Shown: piece by piece, positions 48,074 to 56,489 of the stretch | Layout of the letters: each line of letters begins with the position of its first letter | Position numbering within the stretch: position 1 is the stretch's first letter | NCBI RefSeq assembly: GCF_004799515.1 | Contig: NZ_SSMX01000037.1 | Span: 1 to 64,000 of the forward strand | Direction of reading: 5' to 3' | Source of the DNA: Phenylobacterium sp. | GTDB taxonomy: Bacteria; Pseudomonadota; Alphaproteobacteria; Caulobacterales; Caulobacteraceae | DNA: 64,000 nucleotides | Made by a program: the position numbers and the translations under genes | Notes under the pieces: generated by a model | What the model saw: the letters and a program-made list of their open reading frames with translations, nothing else | What the model was told of the DNA's origin: nothing | The model's database searches: none

Positions 48074-48493
48074 GTGCAGGGGCTTTATTTCGACGAACTG
48101 AGCGTGGGCCAGAGCGCGGAGACCACGCACGTGGTCGGCGCGGCCGACATCGAGGCCTTCGCGGCGGTCTCCGGCGACGTCAATCCGGTGCATATGGACG
48201 AGGCCTACGCCAAGACCACCACCTTCGGCGGGCGCATCGCCCACGGCATGCTGTCGGCGGCCTATATCTCGGCGGTGCTCGGCAACGACCTGCCGGGGCC
48301 GGGCGCGATCTACCTGTCGCAGTCCCTGCGCTTCCGCCGGCCGGTGAAGATCGGCGACCCGGTGGTGGCCAAGGTGACGGTGAAGAGCCTGGACGCCGAC
48401 AAGGGCCACGCGGTCTTCGAGACCGTCTGCCTGGTCAACGGCAAGACCGTCATCGACGGCGAGGCCCTGATCATGGTGCCGCGCAGAACATGA
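48074..48493 (+). CDS. MaoC family dehydratase
   Basis: 139-residue hot-dog-fold hydratase, probably (R)-specific enoyl-CoA hydratase-like. Seen: FAAVSGDVNPVHMDEAYAKTTTFGGRIAHGMLSAAYIS (hydratase-2 motif) and GPGAIYLSQSLRFRRPVKIGD. The start is GTG 48074-48076 behind AGGAGCGAGC. It lies 25 bp before ribF. Confidence 0.9.
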   Translation: MQGLYFDELSVGQSAETTHVVGAADIEAFAAVSGDVNPVHMDEAYAKTTTFGGRIAHGMLSAAYISAVLGNDLPGPGAIYLSQSLRFRRPVKIGDPVVAKVTVKSLDADKGHAVFETVCLVNGKTVIDGEALIMVPRRT

Positions 48494-48518
48494 TCCGTCT
48501 TCGCCAAGGCTTCGGAGG

Positions 48519-49469
48519 ATGAGGCGGCTCAGACTCATCAAGGGCTGGAAGGACCTCGCGCCAGGCGACCGAGGCGCGGCGGTGGCCATGGGCAATTTCG
48601 ACGGCGTCCACCGCGGCCACCAGAAGGTGATCGCGCTCGCCGCCAAGGCGGCGAGCGAGCTGGGCGCGCCCCTGGGCGTCATCACCCTCGACCCGCATCC
48701 GCGCGTCTACCACCGCCCCGACGAGCCGACCTTCCGGCTGATGAAGCCCGATCAGCAGGCCCGCGCCCTGGAGGCGCTGGGCGTCGAGGTGCTCTACGTC
48801 CTGCCCTACGACCGCGACTTCGCCGAGCTCACCGACCGGGCGTTCGCGGAGCGCGTGCTGCACGAGGGACTGGGCGTCCGCCACGTCGCCATCGGCTTCG
48901 ACAACTCCTTCGGCAAGGACCGCACCGGCAGCCCCGGGACGATGAAGGCCTATGGGGCGGAGTTGGGCTTCGGCGTCTCGGTGGCCGAGCCTGTCGAGGA
49001 TCTCGACGGCGAGAAGTTCTCCTCCACCGGGGTGCGCGAGGCCCTGCGCGACGGGCGCCCGGAAGAGGCGCGCCGCATCCTGGGCCGCCCCTTCGCCATC
49101 GAGGGCGCCGTGCAGCGCGGCCGCCAGCTCGGGCGCAAGCTGGGCTTCCCCACCGCCAATGTGGCGCTGGCCGACTATGTGGTCCCGCGGTTCGGCGTCT
49201 ACGCTACCCGCACCCGCCTGCCCGACGGCCGCGAAATCCCCGGCGTCGCCAACCTGGGCATCAACCCGACCATCGAGGGCGTGCGCGCGCCCCTGCTCGA
49301 GGTCTGGCTCTTCGACTTCGACGAGGACATCTACGACCAGGTCATCGAGACCGACCTCATCGCCTTCCTGCGCCCGGAAGAGAAGTTCGACGGCCTGGAG
49401 GCCATGACCGAGCAGGTGATGCGCGACGCCCGCGCCGCGCGGGACCTGCTGATGCCGGGGTTGGAGTAG
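48519..49469 (+). CDS. ribF: Bifunctional riboflavin kinase/FAD synthetase
   Basis: 316 residues making FMN and FAD. The N-terminal nucleotidyltransferase has MGNFDGVHRGHQKVIALA and IGFDNSFGKDRTG, and the C-terminal kinase has GRPFAIEGAVQRGRQLGRKLGFPTANV and LEVWLFDFDEDIYDQ. A Shine-Dalgarno GGAGG directly abuts the ATG, which is unusually close. In many proteobacteria ribF is followed by ileS-lspA; here a block of about 7 kb comes first. Confidence 0.95.
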   Translation: MRRLRLIKGWKDLAPGDRGAAVAMGNFDGVHRGHQKVIALAAKAASELGAPLGVITLDPHPRVYHRPDEPTFRLMKPDQQARALEALGVEVLYVLPYDRDFAELTDRAFAERVLHEGLGVRHVAIGFDNSFGKDRTGSPGTMKAYGAELGFGVSVAEPVEDLDGEKFSSTGVREALRDGRPEEARRILGRPFAIEGAVQRGRQLGRKLGFPTANVALADYVVPRFGVYATRTRLPDGREIPGVANLGINPTIEGVRAPLLEVWLFDFDEDIYDQVIETDLIAFLRPEEKFDGLEAMTEQVMRDARAARDLLMPGLE

Positions 49470-49485
49470 GGCGCACCCTAACGCG

Positions 49486-49516
49486 CGTTGTGGCCGGGCT
49501 CGTCCCGGCCACAACG
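49486..49516. terminator. Strong hairpin after ribF
   Basis: 13-bp perfect arms (49486-49498, 49504-49516) around CTCGT, CGTTGTGGCCGGG and partner. It lies 17 bp after the ribF stop, so termination is plausible, but there is no T-tract. The GGCCGGG-CTCGT-CCCGGCC core also resembles the hairpins of repeat R1. Confidence 0.5.
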
Positions 49517-50193
49517 GATTTAAGGGTGAGTGATTAATGGCGGCGAGCAACTCCCGCCTCAAATCCCGAGGCGGCCACACCGCGATGTCGGCCTAGCCGC
49601 CCACGGGCCGCTCAGGTCCGACCTGGGACTTGCCCGCATCGCCGAGGACTCGCCGGCCAGCACAATCGTGGTCCCTTTTGCCGTCGAATGACGCTTGAGA
49701 TTCAGGTGTCGGATTCGATGGTGGCTCGCCGCTTCGCGCCGGGCTGCGATCACTCGATCAAGCTAACGGGGCGGATTCCATTTTCGGGGAAGGGCTCATG
49801 CCGACGACCCTCAAGAGTCGCGAACAGGTCAACGGGTCTGGCGCAAAGCCGCTGAGCATGGGTTTGGTCGCGGGAGCGTGCGAAGCCGATGCGACCCGAG
49901 CGCATCCGACTGGCGACCGCCGCGCTTCACGCCCGCGTCTCCACCCCGCCTTCCGTGGGCGGCGCCGAAGTCGGCGCGGAGCCGATGGCCTGGGCCTTGA
50001 GCGGCGTGGGTATCGGTCCGTGTTGCCCCCGCTTGAGCAGCCGCACGCGTGTCGGCTTCGTCTTACGCCGCCCGTGGCTGAACCTCAGGTTCGGAAAGGG
50101 TCCCACGAACTTCAAGGCCGGCGATACTTCTCGAAAACGAGCGAGATGCAGTTATTCGCCAAGCCGTCGAAGCCGCCTCCACGACGTCGATGG
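49517..50193. other. 677-bp stretch without a convincing gene
   Basis: Follows the ribF hairpin and precedes the ECF sigma gene stop. Open frames exist on both strands (for example a 62-codon frame on the minus strand, 49927-50115) but none shows a conserved domain, good start context or consistent codon bias. No repeat, tRNA or promoter was recognised. Confidence 0.6.
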
Positions 50194-50763
50194 TCAGTTG
50201 GGCTGAAGTTGCGCCATCAGCCAGGCCCGGGCCGCGCGCCATTGCCGCTTCACGGTGCTGCGCGAGACCCCGAGCACGTCGGCGATTTCTTCCATGGTCA
50301 GCCCCGCATAGAACCGATGTTCCACGATCCGGCCCATTTCGGCATCCACGACCGAAAGCCGTTCGAGCGCCTCATCGAAGGCCTCAATGTCGAAGACCCG
50401 CGGGCGGCTCTGGTCGAGCGCGTCGCCCCAATAGGTGTCCACCGATGGGGTTTGACGCTTGCACGCCCGAAAACGACGGACTTCGTCGAGCAGAATCTGG
50501 CGCATGATGCGGCTGGCCAGGGCGAGGAAATGGGTCCTGTCGTTGATGTCCATCCGCTCGATGCGCAGCAGTCGGATCGCGGCCTCGTGCGCCAGTTCGG
50601 TCGGTTGAATTTGAAGCTTTCCGGCGTCAGACGACAACACCGAGCGCGCCAACCGCCGGAACTCGGCGTAGTGCGCCGCCAACAGCCGGTCGCGCACCGC
50701 GGCGTTGTCGCGGAACTCGCCCCATTCGACGCCGGGCTCGGTTGTGACCGCATGGAACGTCAT
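50194..50763 (-). CDS. ECF-type sigma factor (TIGR02999/Sigma-70_ECF-like)
   Basis: 189 residues from ATG 50761-50763 behind GGGGAGGATTGCG. Region 2 has LLAAHYAEFRRLARSVL and PTELAHEAAIRLLR. Region 4 is LSVVDAEMGRIVEHRFYAGLTMEEIADVLGVSRSTVKRQWRAARAWL. The form fits the ECF-like group often placed beside Ser/Thr kinases rather than anti-sigma factors. It is divergent from the kinase at 50898, with 134 bp between starts. Confidence 0.85.
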   Translation of the reverse strand: MTFHAVTTEPGVEWGEFRDNAAVRDRLLAAHYAEFRRLARSVLSSDAGKLQIQPTELAHEAAIRLLRIERMDINDRTHFLALASRIMRQILLDEVRRFRACKRQTPSVDTYWGDALDQSRPRVFDIEAFDEALERLSVVDAEMGRIVEHRFYAGLTMEEIADVLGVSRSTVKRQWRAARAWLMAQLQPN

Positions 50764-50897
50764 CGCAATCCTCCCCAAACTCGGATTGTCGCCGCGACAG
50801 GAGGTCAGCATGCCCGTCGGGGCGGCCTTCGCGCCAGGGAATTCACCCGTCGGGCGAGTGCGATTCGCCGCAGGGCGTCTTGTGTCGAAGACCGGGT

Positions 50898-53501
50898 ATG
50901 GTCGGATTTCGATGTGAAAGCCGGGCTCTTGGGGCGCACACGTTGATCTGGAAAACGCTCTGGAGCCCGCGCTCCAAGATCCCGCCGTCCCGCCTGGGCC
51001 GTGGCGCGGAAACCCACAACGCCCCCGCGCCCCGGGTCGAACTTCACCGTCGGGCGATCGAGGCGTTCTACAGATTGTCGGAAGCCGGGGAGGTGGAACG
51101 GCGCGCCTGGCTACAGGCGACGGCCCTCGCTGACCCCGCCTTGGCGACCGAAGTCGCCGCGATGCTTATCGCCGACGGCCAGAGGTCTGGGGACCTGCCC
51201 ACGGCGCCTGGCTTGCCGGCGAACGATGAAGACGAAGCTTTTCCGCTCCACGTCGGCCCCTATCGGCTTGTCCGGCGGTTGGGCGGCGGCATGGGGGATG
51301 TCTTCCTGGCGGAGCGCAACGACGGTCTATTCGAGCACACCGTCGCGATAAAGCTGATCCGAAGCGGGCGCTCTATGCAGCGCCTGAGCGCGCATCTCCT
51401 GGAAGAGCGCCGGATCCTCGCGAGCTTGCAGCATCCCAACATCGCCCAACTGTTTGGCGGCGGCGCCACCCCCGACGGCTTACCGTTCATCGTGATGGAA
51501 TATCTGGCCGGCGTCCCCATCACGGAATACGCCGACGCCAACAACCTGCCGCTCCCCAAGCTCTTGCGCATGTTTCAGACCGTCTGCGAGGCGGTCCAGT
51601 TCGCTCACCAGACCCTCGTGGTCCATGCGGACATCAAGCCTTCGAATATCATGGTGACCGTAACCGGCCAGGTGAAGCTGCTGGACTTCGGGATCGCGCA
51701 ATGGAGCGACCGGCGACAATCCGGCCGCACGCCATTGGAGGGCGGGCCCCCCATGACACAGGCCTATGCCGCTCCGGAACGCTTGGCCGGCGGCGAGCCG
51801 ACCGTCGCGGCGGACGTCTATGCCCTGGGCGTCCTGCTGCATGAGCTGCTGACCGGCCGGCTTCCAAAGCCGGCTGACGCCGCGCTGAAGACCCGGGGCC
51901 CGACCGTCTTGCCGAGCGCCATCCTCGAATCCGATCCATCGGCGTTCCGGGTGCGGGCGCGCGATCTGAGAGGCGAGCTCGACGCCGTCGTGGAAAAGGC
52001 GATGGCGGGCGATCCGGCGCATCGTTACGCCAGCGTCCTGGAGCTCAGTCAGGATCTCGATCGCTATGCCCAGGGCCTGCCGGTGCGGGCGATTCCAGAC
52101 AGTTGGCCATATCGTGCAAGGCGGTTTCTCGGCCGGCATCGGCTGGGGCTAAGCCTGACGGCTGGGGCGCTCGTAACAGCGAGTTCGATCGCGGTGGCGA
52201 CAAGCCTGCTTTACCTGCAAAGCGAGCACAACCGAGCCCTCGCGGACCTTCGCTTCGGCGAGACCCGTCGCATGGCGGACCACATCATCAGCGATGTAGA
52301 CCTGCAGCTCGCGGACGTGCCCGGAACGCTGGCGCTGCGTCGCCGATTGGTCGCCGAAAGCCGTAGTTATCTGGAAACCCTCGAGAAGGATCACGAGGCC
52401 TCGCCGGAACTTCGGCTGGACATCGCCAAGGGCTATCTGCGACTGGCGCGGATCTATGGCCTCGATGTCACCGGCGGCCTCGGCGATCTTCCTGCGGCCC
52501 GCCAAAGCCTGAGCCACGCGAGGAGCCTGCTGCAATCGATCGGCGCCGTTGAGCCCGCCAACCCGCAACTGACCGCTCTGCGGGCGGAGGCGGCCCTGGA
52601 CGCCGGGACGGAGATCTTCGTGGCGCCCGATTCCGCGACCCTGGACCACGCCCTGGGCGAGCTCGAATCCGCTCAGGCGCTCTATGGCAGCTACTTGCGC
52701 GAACGGCCGTCCGACATCGACGCCCAACTCGGGCTTTGGCGGGCGCAGGTGATGACGGCGCGGGCCTATGCCTATCGCCAAGACATGGCCAAGGCGCTGG
52801 CCGTCGTCACATCGAACCTCGGAAAGGCGAGTCTGCCTGTCCGCACCCGCGAGCAGGCCAAGAACCGCGACTTCATCCTCAACGGCTCGTATCTGATGTT
52901 GGCGGAAGGCTATGCCGATACGGCCCCGTCAACGGCCTACGGCTACTATCAGAAGCTGAACGCCAATCTCGAGGCGATCCGCCGGCGGGGCGATCGCACC
53001 GCCCAGGAAGCCTTCCTGCAAAGCACCGCGCTGGCCGGAATGGCCGAAACCAGCGAGGCGATGGGCAACCTACGGCGCGCGGCGCCGCTCTATTCAGCCT
53101 CGATCTCGGGTATGCGTCAACTGCTCGGATTTGGGCCGAATAGCGAGGTCAGTCGCAACTTGCTTTACGTCGAAAGCCGTCTGGCCGGGCTCTATTCGAA
53201 GATGGATCGAGTGGCGGACGCTCTGCGGATGTCACAGGCCGTCGTCGCGGGCGCTTCGGAGCAAGCCCGCGGTCGGCTCGCCACACCCGCGAACCGACGG
53301 ATGCGGGCCGTCGCTCTGCAGGAGCGCGGATTGATCGAGCACCGCGCCGGCGACGTCAGGGCCGCCTGCGCCACGGAACGTGAGGCGCTTGCGGAGTGGA
53401 CCGTCACCCGTCCTGCGTCGGTGGCGCTGGCCATTGACCTTGCGCCGGACGGCCCGCTGGCTCACTTGCGCGGTAGAATTTTGGCGGACTGCGCGCGCTG
53501 A
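50898..53501 (+). CDS. Membrane serine/threonine protein kinase
   Basis: About 867 residues; the start is uncertain (ATG 50898, or TTG 50943), with no strong ribosome site. The kinase domain is at about 121-390, with G-loop LGGGMGDVF (128-136), VAIK lysine (152), catalytic HADIKPSN (243-250, Ala instead of Arg before Asp), LDFG (262-265) and AAPERL. A membrane helix (about 417-440) and a long helical, TPR-like C-terminal region (about 450-867) follow. Probably a signal receiver paired with the divergent ECF sigma factor, which it may control by phosphorylation (inference). Confidence 0.85.
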   Translation: MVGFRCESRALGAHTLIWKTLWSPRSKIPPSRLGRGAETHNAPAPRVELHRRAIEAFYRLSEAGEVERRAWLQATALADPALATEVAAMLIADGQRSGDLPTAPGLPANDEDEAFPLHVGPYRLVRRLGGGMGDVFLAERNDGLFEHTVAIKLIRSGRSMQRLSAHLLEERRILASLQHPNIAQLFGGGATPDGLPFIVMEYLAGVPITEYADANNLPLPKLLRMFQTVCEAVQFAHQTLVVHADIKPSNIMVTVTGQVKLLDFGIAQWSDRRQSGRTPLEGGPPMTQAYAAPERLAGGEPTVAADVYALGVLLHELLTGRLPKPADAALKTRGPTVLPSAILESDPSAFRVRARDLRGELDAVVEKAMAGDPAHRYASVLELSQDLDRYAQGLPVRAIPDSWPYRARRFLGRHRLGLSLTAGALVTASSIAVATSLLYLQSEHNRALADLRFGETRRMADHIISDVDLQLADVPGTLALRRRLVAESRSYLETLEKDHEASPELRLDIAKGYLRLARIYGLDVTGGLGDLPAARQSLSHARSLLQSIGAVEPANPQLTALRAEAALDAGTEIFVAPDSATLDHALGELESAQALYGSYLRERPSDIDAQLGLWRAQVMTARAYAYRQDMAKALAVVTSNLGKASLPVRTREQAKNRDFILNGSYLMLAEGYADTAPSTAYGYYQKLNANLEAIRRRGDRTAQEAFLQSTALAGMAETSEAMGNLRRAAPLYSASISGMRQLLGFGPNSEVSRNLLYVESRLAGLYSKMDRVADALRMSQAVVAGASEQARGRLATPANRRMRAVALQERGLIEHRAGDVRAACATEREALAEWTVTRPASVALAIDLAPDGPLAHLRGRILADCAR

Positions 53502-53865
53502 TCGTGATGGTGCAGCCCCGTCGCGGATATGGCTGGGTCGCCGGCCGGCGCCTCGCCGGCCGATACGCACACGCGCCGCAGGGGTGACGCAGGCCGCGGT
53601 CAGGCGCCTTTCGGGGAGCCCAGACCCATAAGACGGTCTGGCTCACAATCCCCGCTTACCGTGCGCTTTGGTCGTAACCCACGGCGTTCATTTCAACGGC
53701 GTAAGCGTCGACATCGGGCCCGCTCGCTCTGGTCGACGGGCGAAGGCGAAGAGATCTGGCCCTCCGCGGCCCTTTTTCCGGCGGGCCTACGCTTGGTGAG
53801 TCAGGCGTCGATGTCGATGCTCGCTTGCCGCTTCGGGGCAAGCCGAGATCATGGAGGGTTGACCA
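53502..53865. other. 364-bp gap with no recognised gene
   Basis: Lies between the kinase and the second PEPxxWA gene. It contains only GC-rich DNA, a GGAGGGTTGACC ribosome-binding region just before 53866, and no recognisable promoter consensus, repeat or RNA gene. Confidence 0.6.
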
Positions 53866-54507
53866 ATGAACAGAGCGCATTTGCTTGGGGCGCTGATAGC
53901 GCTCACGGCGGGACTGGGCGGGAGCGCCCAAGCGGCGGAACTCCTGACCAATGGCGGTTTCGAGGATGGGTACACGGCCGTCGGGCCCAGCACCGTGCCC
54001 AACGGGTGGACGCCCAACGCCGCCTACGTCGGCGACGGCTACGCCCAGGTGGACACCACCTATCCGCGTTCGGGCAGCTATGACCTTAAGATCGGAAACT
54101 ATGACGCCTCACCGGTCGACATGCTGAGTCAGACGTTCACGGATGTGGTTGGCGGTCTATACACGGTCAGTTTCTATTCGCTCGCCAGCAAAACCAACGA
54201 CCCGAACGCCTTTTTGACCGTCTCAGCTGGTGGTCAATCATTTACGTTCGATGACGTTGCGGACTACGGCAACTATGAGCTGGGAACCTTCACGTTCACG
54301 GGCAGCGGCTCCGATACGCTGACGATTGCGGCTGCGACCGACCCCGGTGACTGGTACGTCGACGACGTATCCGTGAACGGGGCAGCCGTTACACCGCCCG
54401 CGGGCGGCGTGCCGGAACCAGCCTGCTGGGCTCTGATGATCGTGGGCTTCGGCATGTCGGGCGGCCTTCTGCGCCACCGTCGTCGGGGCGGCCTCCGCCT
54501 CGCCTAG
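53866..54507 (+). CDS. PEPxxWA-CTERM secreted protein 2
   Basis: 213 residues: a signal peptide to about 24 (SAQAAE), then ELLTNGGFEDGYTAVGPSTVPNGWTP, the NGGFE start shared by DUF642/carbohydrate-binding-like beta-sandwich domains. A beta-rich core runs to about 165 (MLSQTFTDVVGGLYTVSFYSLAS). The tag GVPEPACWALMIVGFGMSGG and basic HRRRGG complete it. Likely sorted to the surface by an exosortase and perhaps binds polysaccharide. Confidence 0.88.
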   Translation: MNRAHLLGALIALTAGLGGSAQAAELLTNGGFEDGYTAVGPSTVPNGWTPNAAYVGDGYAQVDTTYPRSGSYDLKIGNYDASPVDMLSQTFTDVVGGLYTVSFYSLASKTNDPNAFLTVSAGGQSFTFDDVADYGNYELGTFTFTGSGSDTLTIAAATDPGDWYVDDVSVNGAAVTPPAGGVPEPACWALMIVGFGMSGGLLRHRRRGGLRLA

Positions 54508-54698
54508 CCGGCCGCCTGACGCGGCGCCGGCGCTGTGCGGCGGCGCTCGCAGGGCTTCATGAAGGACGTCGCAGACTGACACGGTCGGCGGCGCTCTTCG
54601 CGAACTACGGCTCCGAAGCGCCCGCGCCAATGGACACGATGCGGGCGGAGCTTGCTGCAACCAAGTCAGGCCTTCTGAGCAACCTCCGCCTGCCCCGA

Positions 54699-54721
54699 AG
54701 CGGACCTTCGGAAGGTCCGCT
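54699..54721. terminator. Possible terminator hairpin
   Basis: AGCGGACCTTC (54699-54709) and GAAGGTCCGCT (54711-54721) are perfect partners around a UUCGG-like turn. It lies in the 258-bp gap between the convergent PEPxxWA and cyanophycinase-like genes. Stem is good, T-tract absent. Confidence 0.5.
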
Positions 54722-54765
54722 GTCGGCGGCATGGCGCCTCCGCCTAGGCGCTGGAGCCGCGTCTC

Positions 54766-55638
54766 CTACCGCTTCGCCGTCCCGGTCAGCGTGGTCAGGT
54801 TGAACCCGTCCCCCGCGCCCAGCAGGTAGTAGTGGCCGCCGTTCGGCTGCTCCTGGCCGTCGTGGATGAACACGTGGCCGACGCCCAGGACTTTGAAGCT
54901 GTCGCGCTTGACCTCGATGGCGGTGGACTGGTCGATGCCGATGCCCAGCAGGTCGGGGTGCTTGGTCACCAGGGCGTCGAGGTCGCCTTCGCGGTGGCGG
55001 GCGGTGACGTGCTGGTCGACGCCGGCGCCGGTGATCAGGCCGAAGCCCTGCTCGTAGCCCGGGGCCATCAGCACCTCGTTCCCCGCCTTGGCCCCGCGGA
55101 CCATGTAGGAGGCCTGGATCGAGGCGCCGGCCGAGGTGCCGCCGGCCACGCCGCCGCGCGCCAAGAGGTTGTGGATCTCGGTCTCGGTCCGCGTGCCGAG
55201 GTAGCTGTCGACCAGGTGCCATTGCCGGCCGCCGACGAACCAGACCGCCTTGGCCCGCTTCAGCGGCGCGACGAAGGCCTCGCTGTCGGCCTCCTGGCGG
55301 TCGGTGGTGTGCAGGATGGTCAGGTGGGTCGCGCCCAGCTTCCTGAAGATCCCCAGGCAGTCGCAGTCGGGGCCGTACTTGGCCTCGCCGCCGGCGGTGG
55401 GGATCACGACGATCTCGGCGTCCTTGCCGCCGGCCAGTTCGATGAAGCGGCCCAGGATCTCCGGGCCCAGATTGCCGCCGCCGGCGATGATCAGGGTCCC
55501 GTGCTCCGGCCCCTTCACCACCGGGGCGGCCTCGACGGCGGCTGGCGCGAAGGCAGCCAGGGCCAGCAGCGCGGGGGCCAGCAGCGAGAGCGCGAAACCA
55601 CGCCCGCGGCGCGCCAGGAAAGACAGCTTCAGACTCAT
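54766..55638 (-). CDS. Cyanophycinase-like peptidase (S51 family), exported
   Basis: 290 residues with a signal peptide (ALAAFAPAAVEAAP, about 24-38). The S51/cyanophycinase pattern is clear: GTLIIAGGGNLGPEILGRFIELAGG, the nucleophile GGVAGGTSAGASIQASYMV (Ser near 170), APGYEQGFGLITG and IDQSTAIEV. The family cleaves beta-aspartyl peptides such as cyanophycin. No cyanophycin synthetase is near. Confidence 0.88.
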   Translation of the reverse strand: MSLKLSFLARRGRGFALSLLAPALLALAAFAPAAVEAAPVVKGPEHGTLIIAGGGNLGPEILGRFIELAGGKDAEIVVIPTAGGEAKYGPDCDCLGIFRKLGATHLTILHTTDRQEADSEAFVAPLKRAKAVWFVGGRQWHLVDSYLGTRTETEIHNLLARGGVAGGTSAGASIQASYMVRGAKAGNEVLMAPGYEQGFGLITGAGVDQHVTARHREGDLDALVTKHPDLLGIGIDQSTAIEVKRDSFKVLGVGHVFIHDGQEQPNGGHYYLLGAGDGFNLTTLTGTAKR

Positions 55639-55800
55639 CGGACACCCCGTCACAAAGGGGGCGAACTCAACCATGCCGGAACGGGCCGCGCCAAGCGCGA
55701 TCGCCGAAATCGAACCGTGGAGCTTCCTGTGCGTTGACAACTCGACATAGTCGCGCGCGCGGCGGGCCACCGCTGCGCGCCTTTTGCTCACGGGAGTCCC

Positions 55801-56265
55801 ATGAAGTCCTTCCTGACCGCCCTCGCCGCCGTTTCGGCGCTTTCCGTTCCCCTGGCCTGGAGCCCGGCCGAAGCCGCGCCCGCGGCGCCCGCGCCCTTCT
55901 CGGCCGCGCCCGCGATCTACCTGCCGGCTGAGGGCGCGCCGATGTTCGAGCCGGCGCAGTACATCTTCGGCGGCCGCAACTACTGCTTCTACCTCGATGG
56001 CTGGCACGGCCCCGGCTACTACTGGTGCGGCTACGCCTTCCGCCGCGGCTACGGCTGGGGCGGGCCGAGGGGCTGGCACGGCTGGCATGGCGGCGGCGGT
56101 GGCGGCTATCACGGCGGCCATGGCGGCGGTTACCACGGCGGCGGCCACGGTGGTGGTGGTCACGGCGGTGGCGGCCATGGCGGCGGCGGTCACGGAGGCG
56201 GTGGCCACGGAGGCGGCGGCCATGGCGGTGGCGGCCACGGCGGCGGTGGCGACCACCACCGCTAG
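55801..56265 (+). CDS. Exported Gly/His-repeat protein
   Basis: 154 residues: a signal peptide (FLTALAAVSALSVPLAWSPAEAAP), then an aromatic middle (YIFGGRNYCFYLDGWHGPGYYWCGYAF) with two cysteines. A tail of GGHGG/YHGGG repeats follows, including seven exact HGGGG units at residues 116-150. His-rich tails can bind metals such as zinc, nickel or copper; no family is recognised. Divergent from the cyanophycinase-like gene (162 bp). Confidence 0.7.
   Translation: MKSFLTALAAVSALSVPLAWSPAEAAPAAPAPFSAAPAIYLPAEGAPMFEPAQYIFGGRNYCFYLDGWHGPGYYWCGYAFRRGYGWGGPRGWHGWHGGGGGGYHGGHGGGYHGGGHGGGGHGGGGHGGGGHGGGGHGGGGHGGGGHGGGGDHHR
56146..56250 (+). repeat. In-frame 15-bp tandem repeat in the Gly/His protein gene
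   Basis: Seven successive copies coding HGGGG, with silent third-base variation only. Copy number probably varies by slippage. Confidence 0.8.
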
Positions 56266-56489
56266 GATCATCCCCCTGGCGATCGCGTCCGGACAGCGCC
56301 CTAGGCCTGTCCGGACGCCGCCCCAGGGCCTTGGGTTCGGCGTCGTCGTCTGTTAGAGCCTTCGACCCATGATCTCGGTCCGGAAGAGCGCGCGAATTAT
56401 CCGCCCGGCGTGACGCCGGACGCGAGCCGTCCGCGCGCGCCGGGATTTCCCGCGACCTCGCTTCCCTCCGGACCCCGTTGGAACGTTCC

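Noticed and set aside
49798..50946. 382-codon plus frame over the sigma factor gene
   Set aside because: Its second half is antisense to a well supported ECF sigma factor and the first half has no domain or ribosome site.
56085..56262. Regular repeats as a possible CRISPR array
   Set aside because: The 15-bp units are contiguous, in frame and code HGGGG; there are no spacers.
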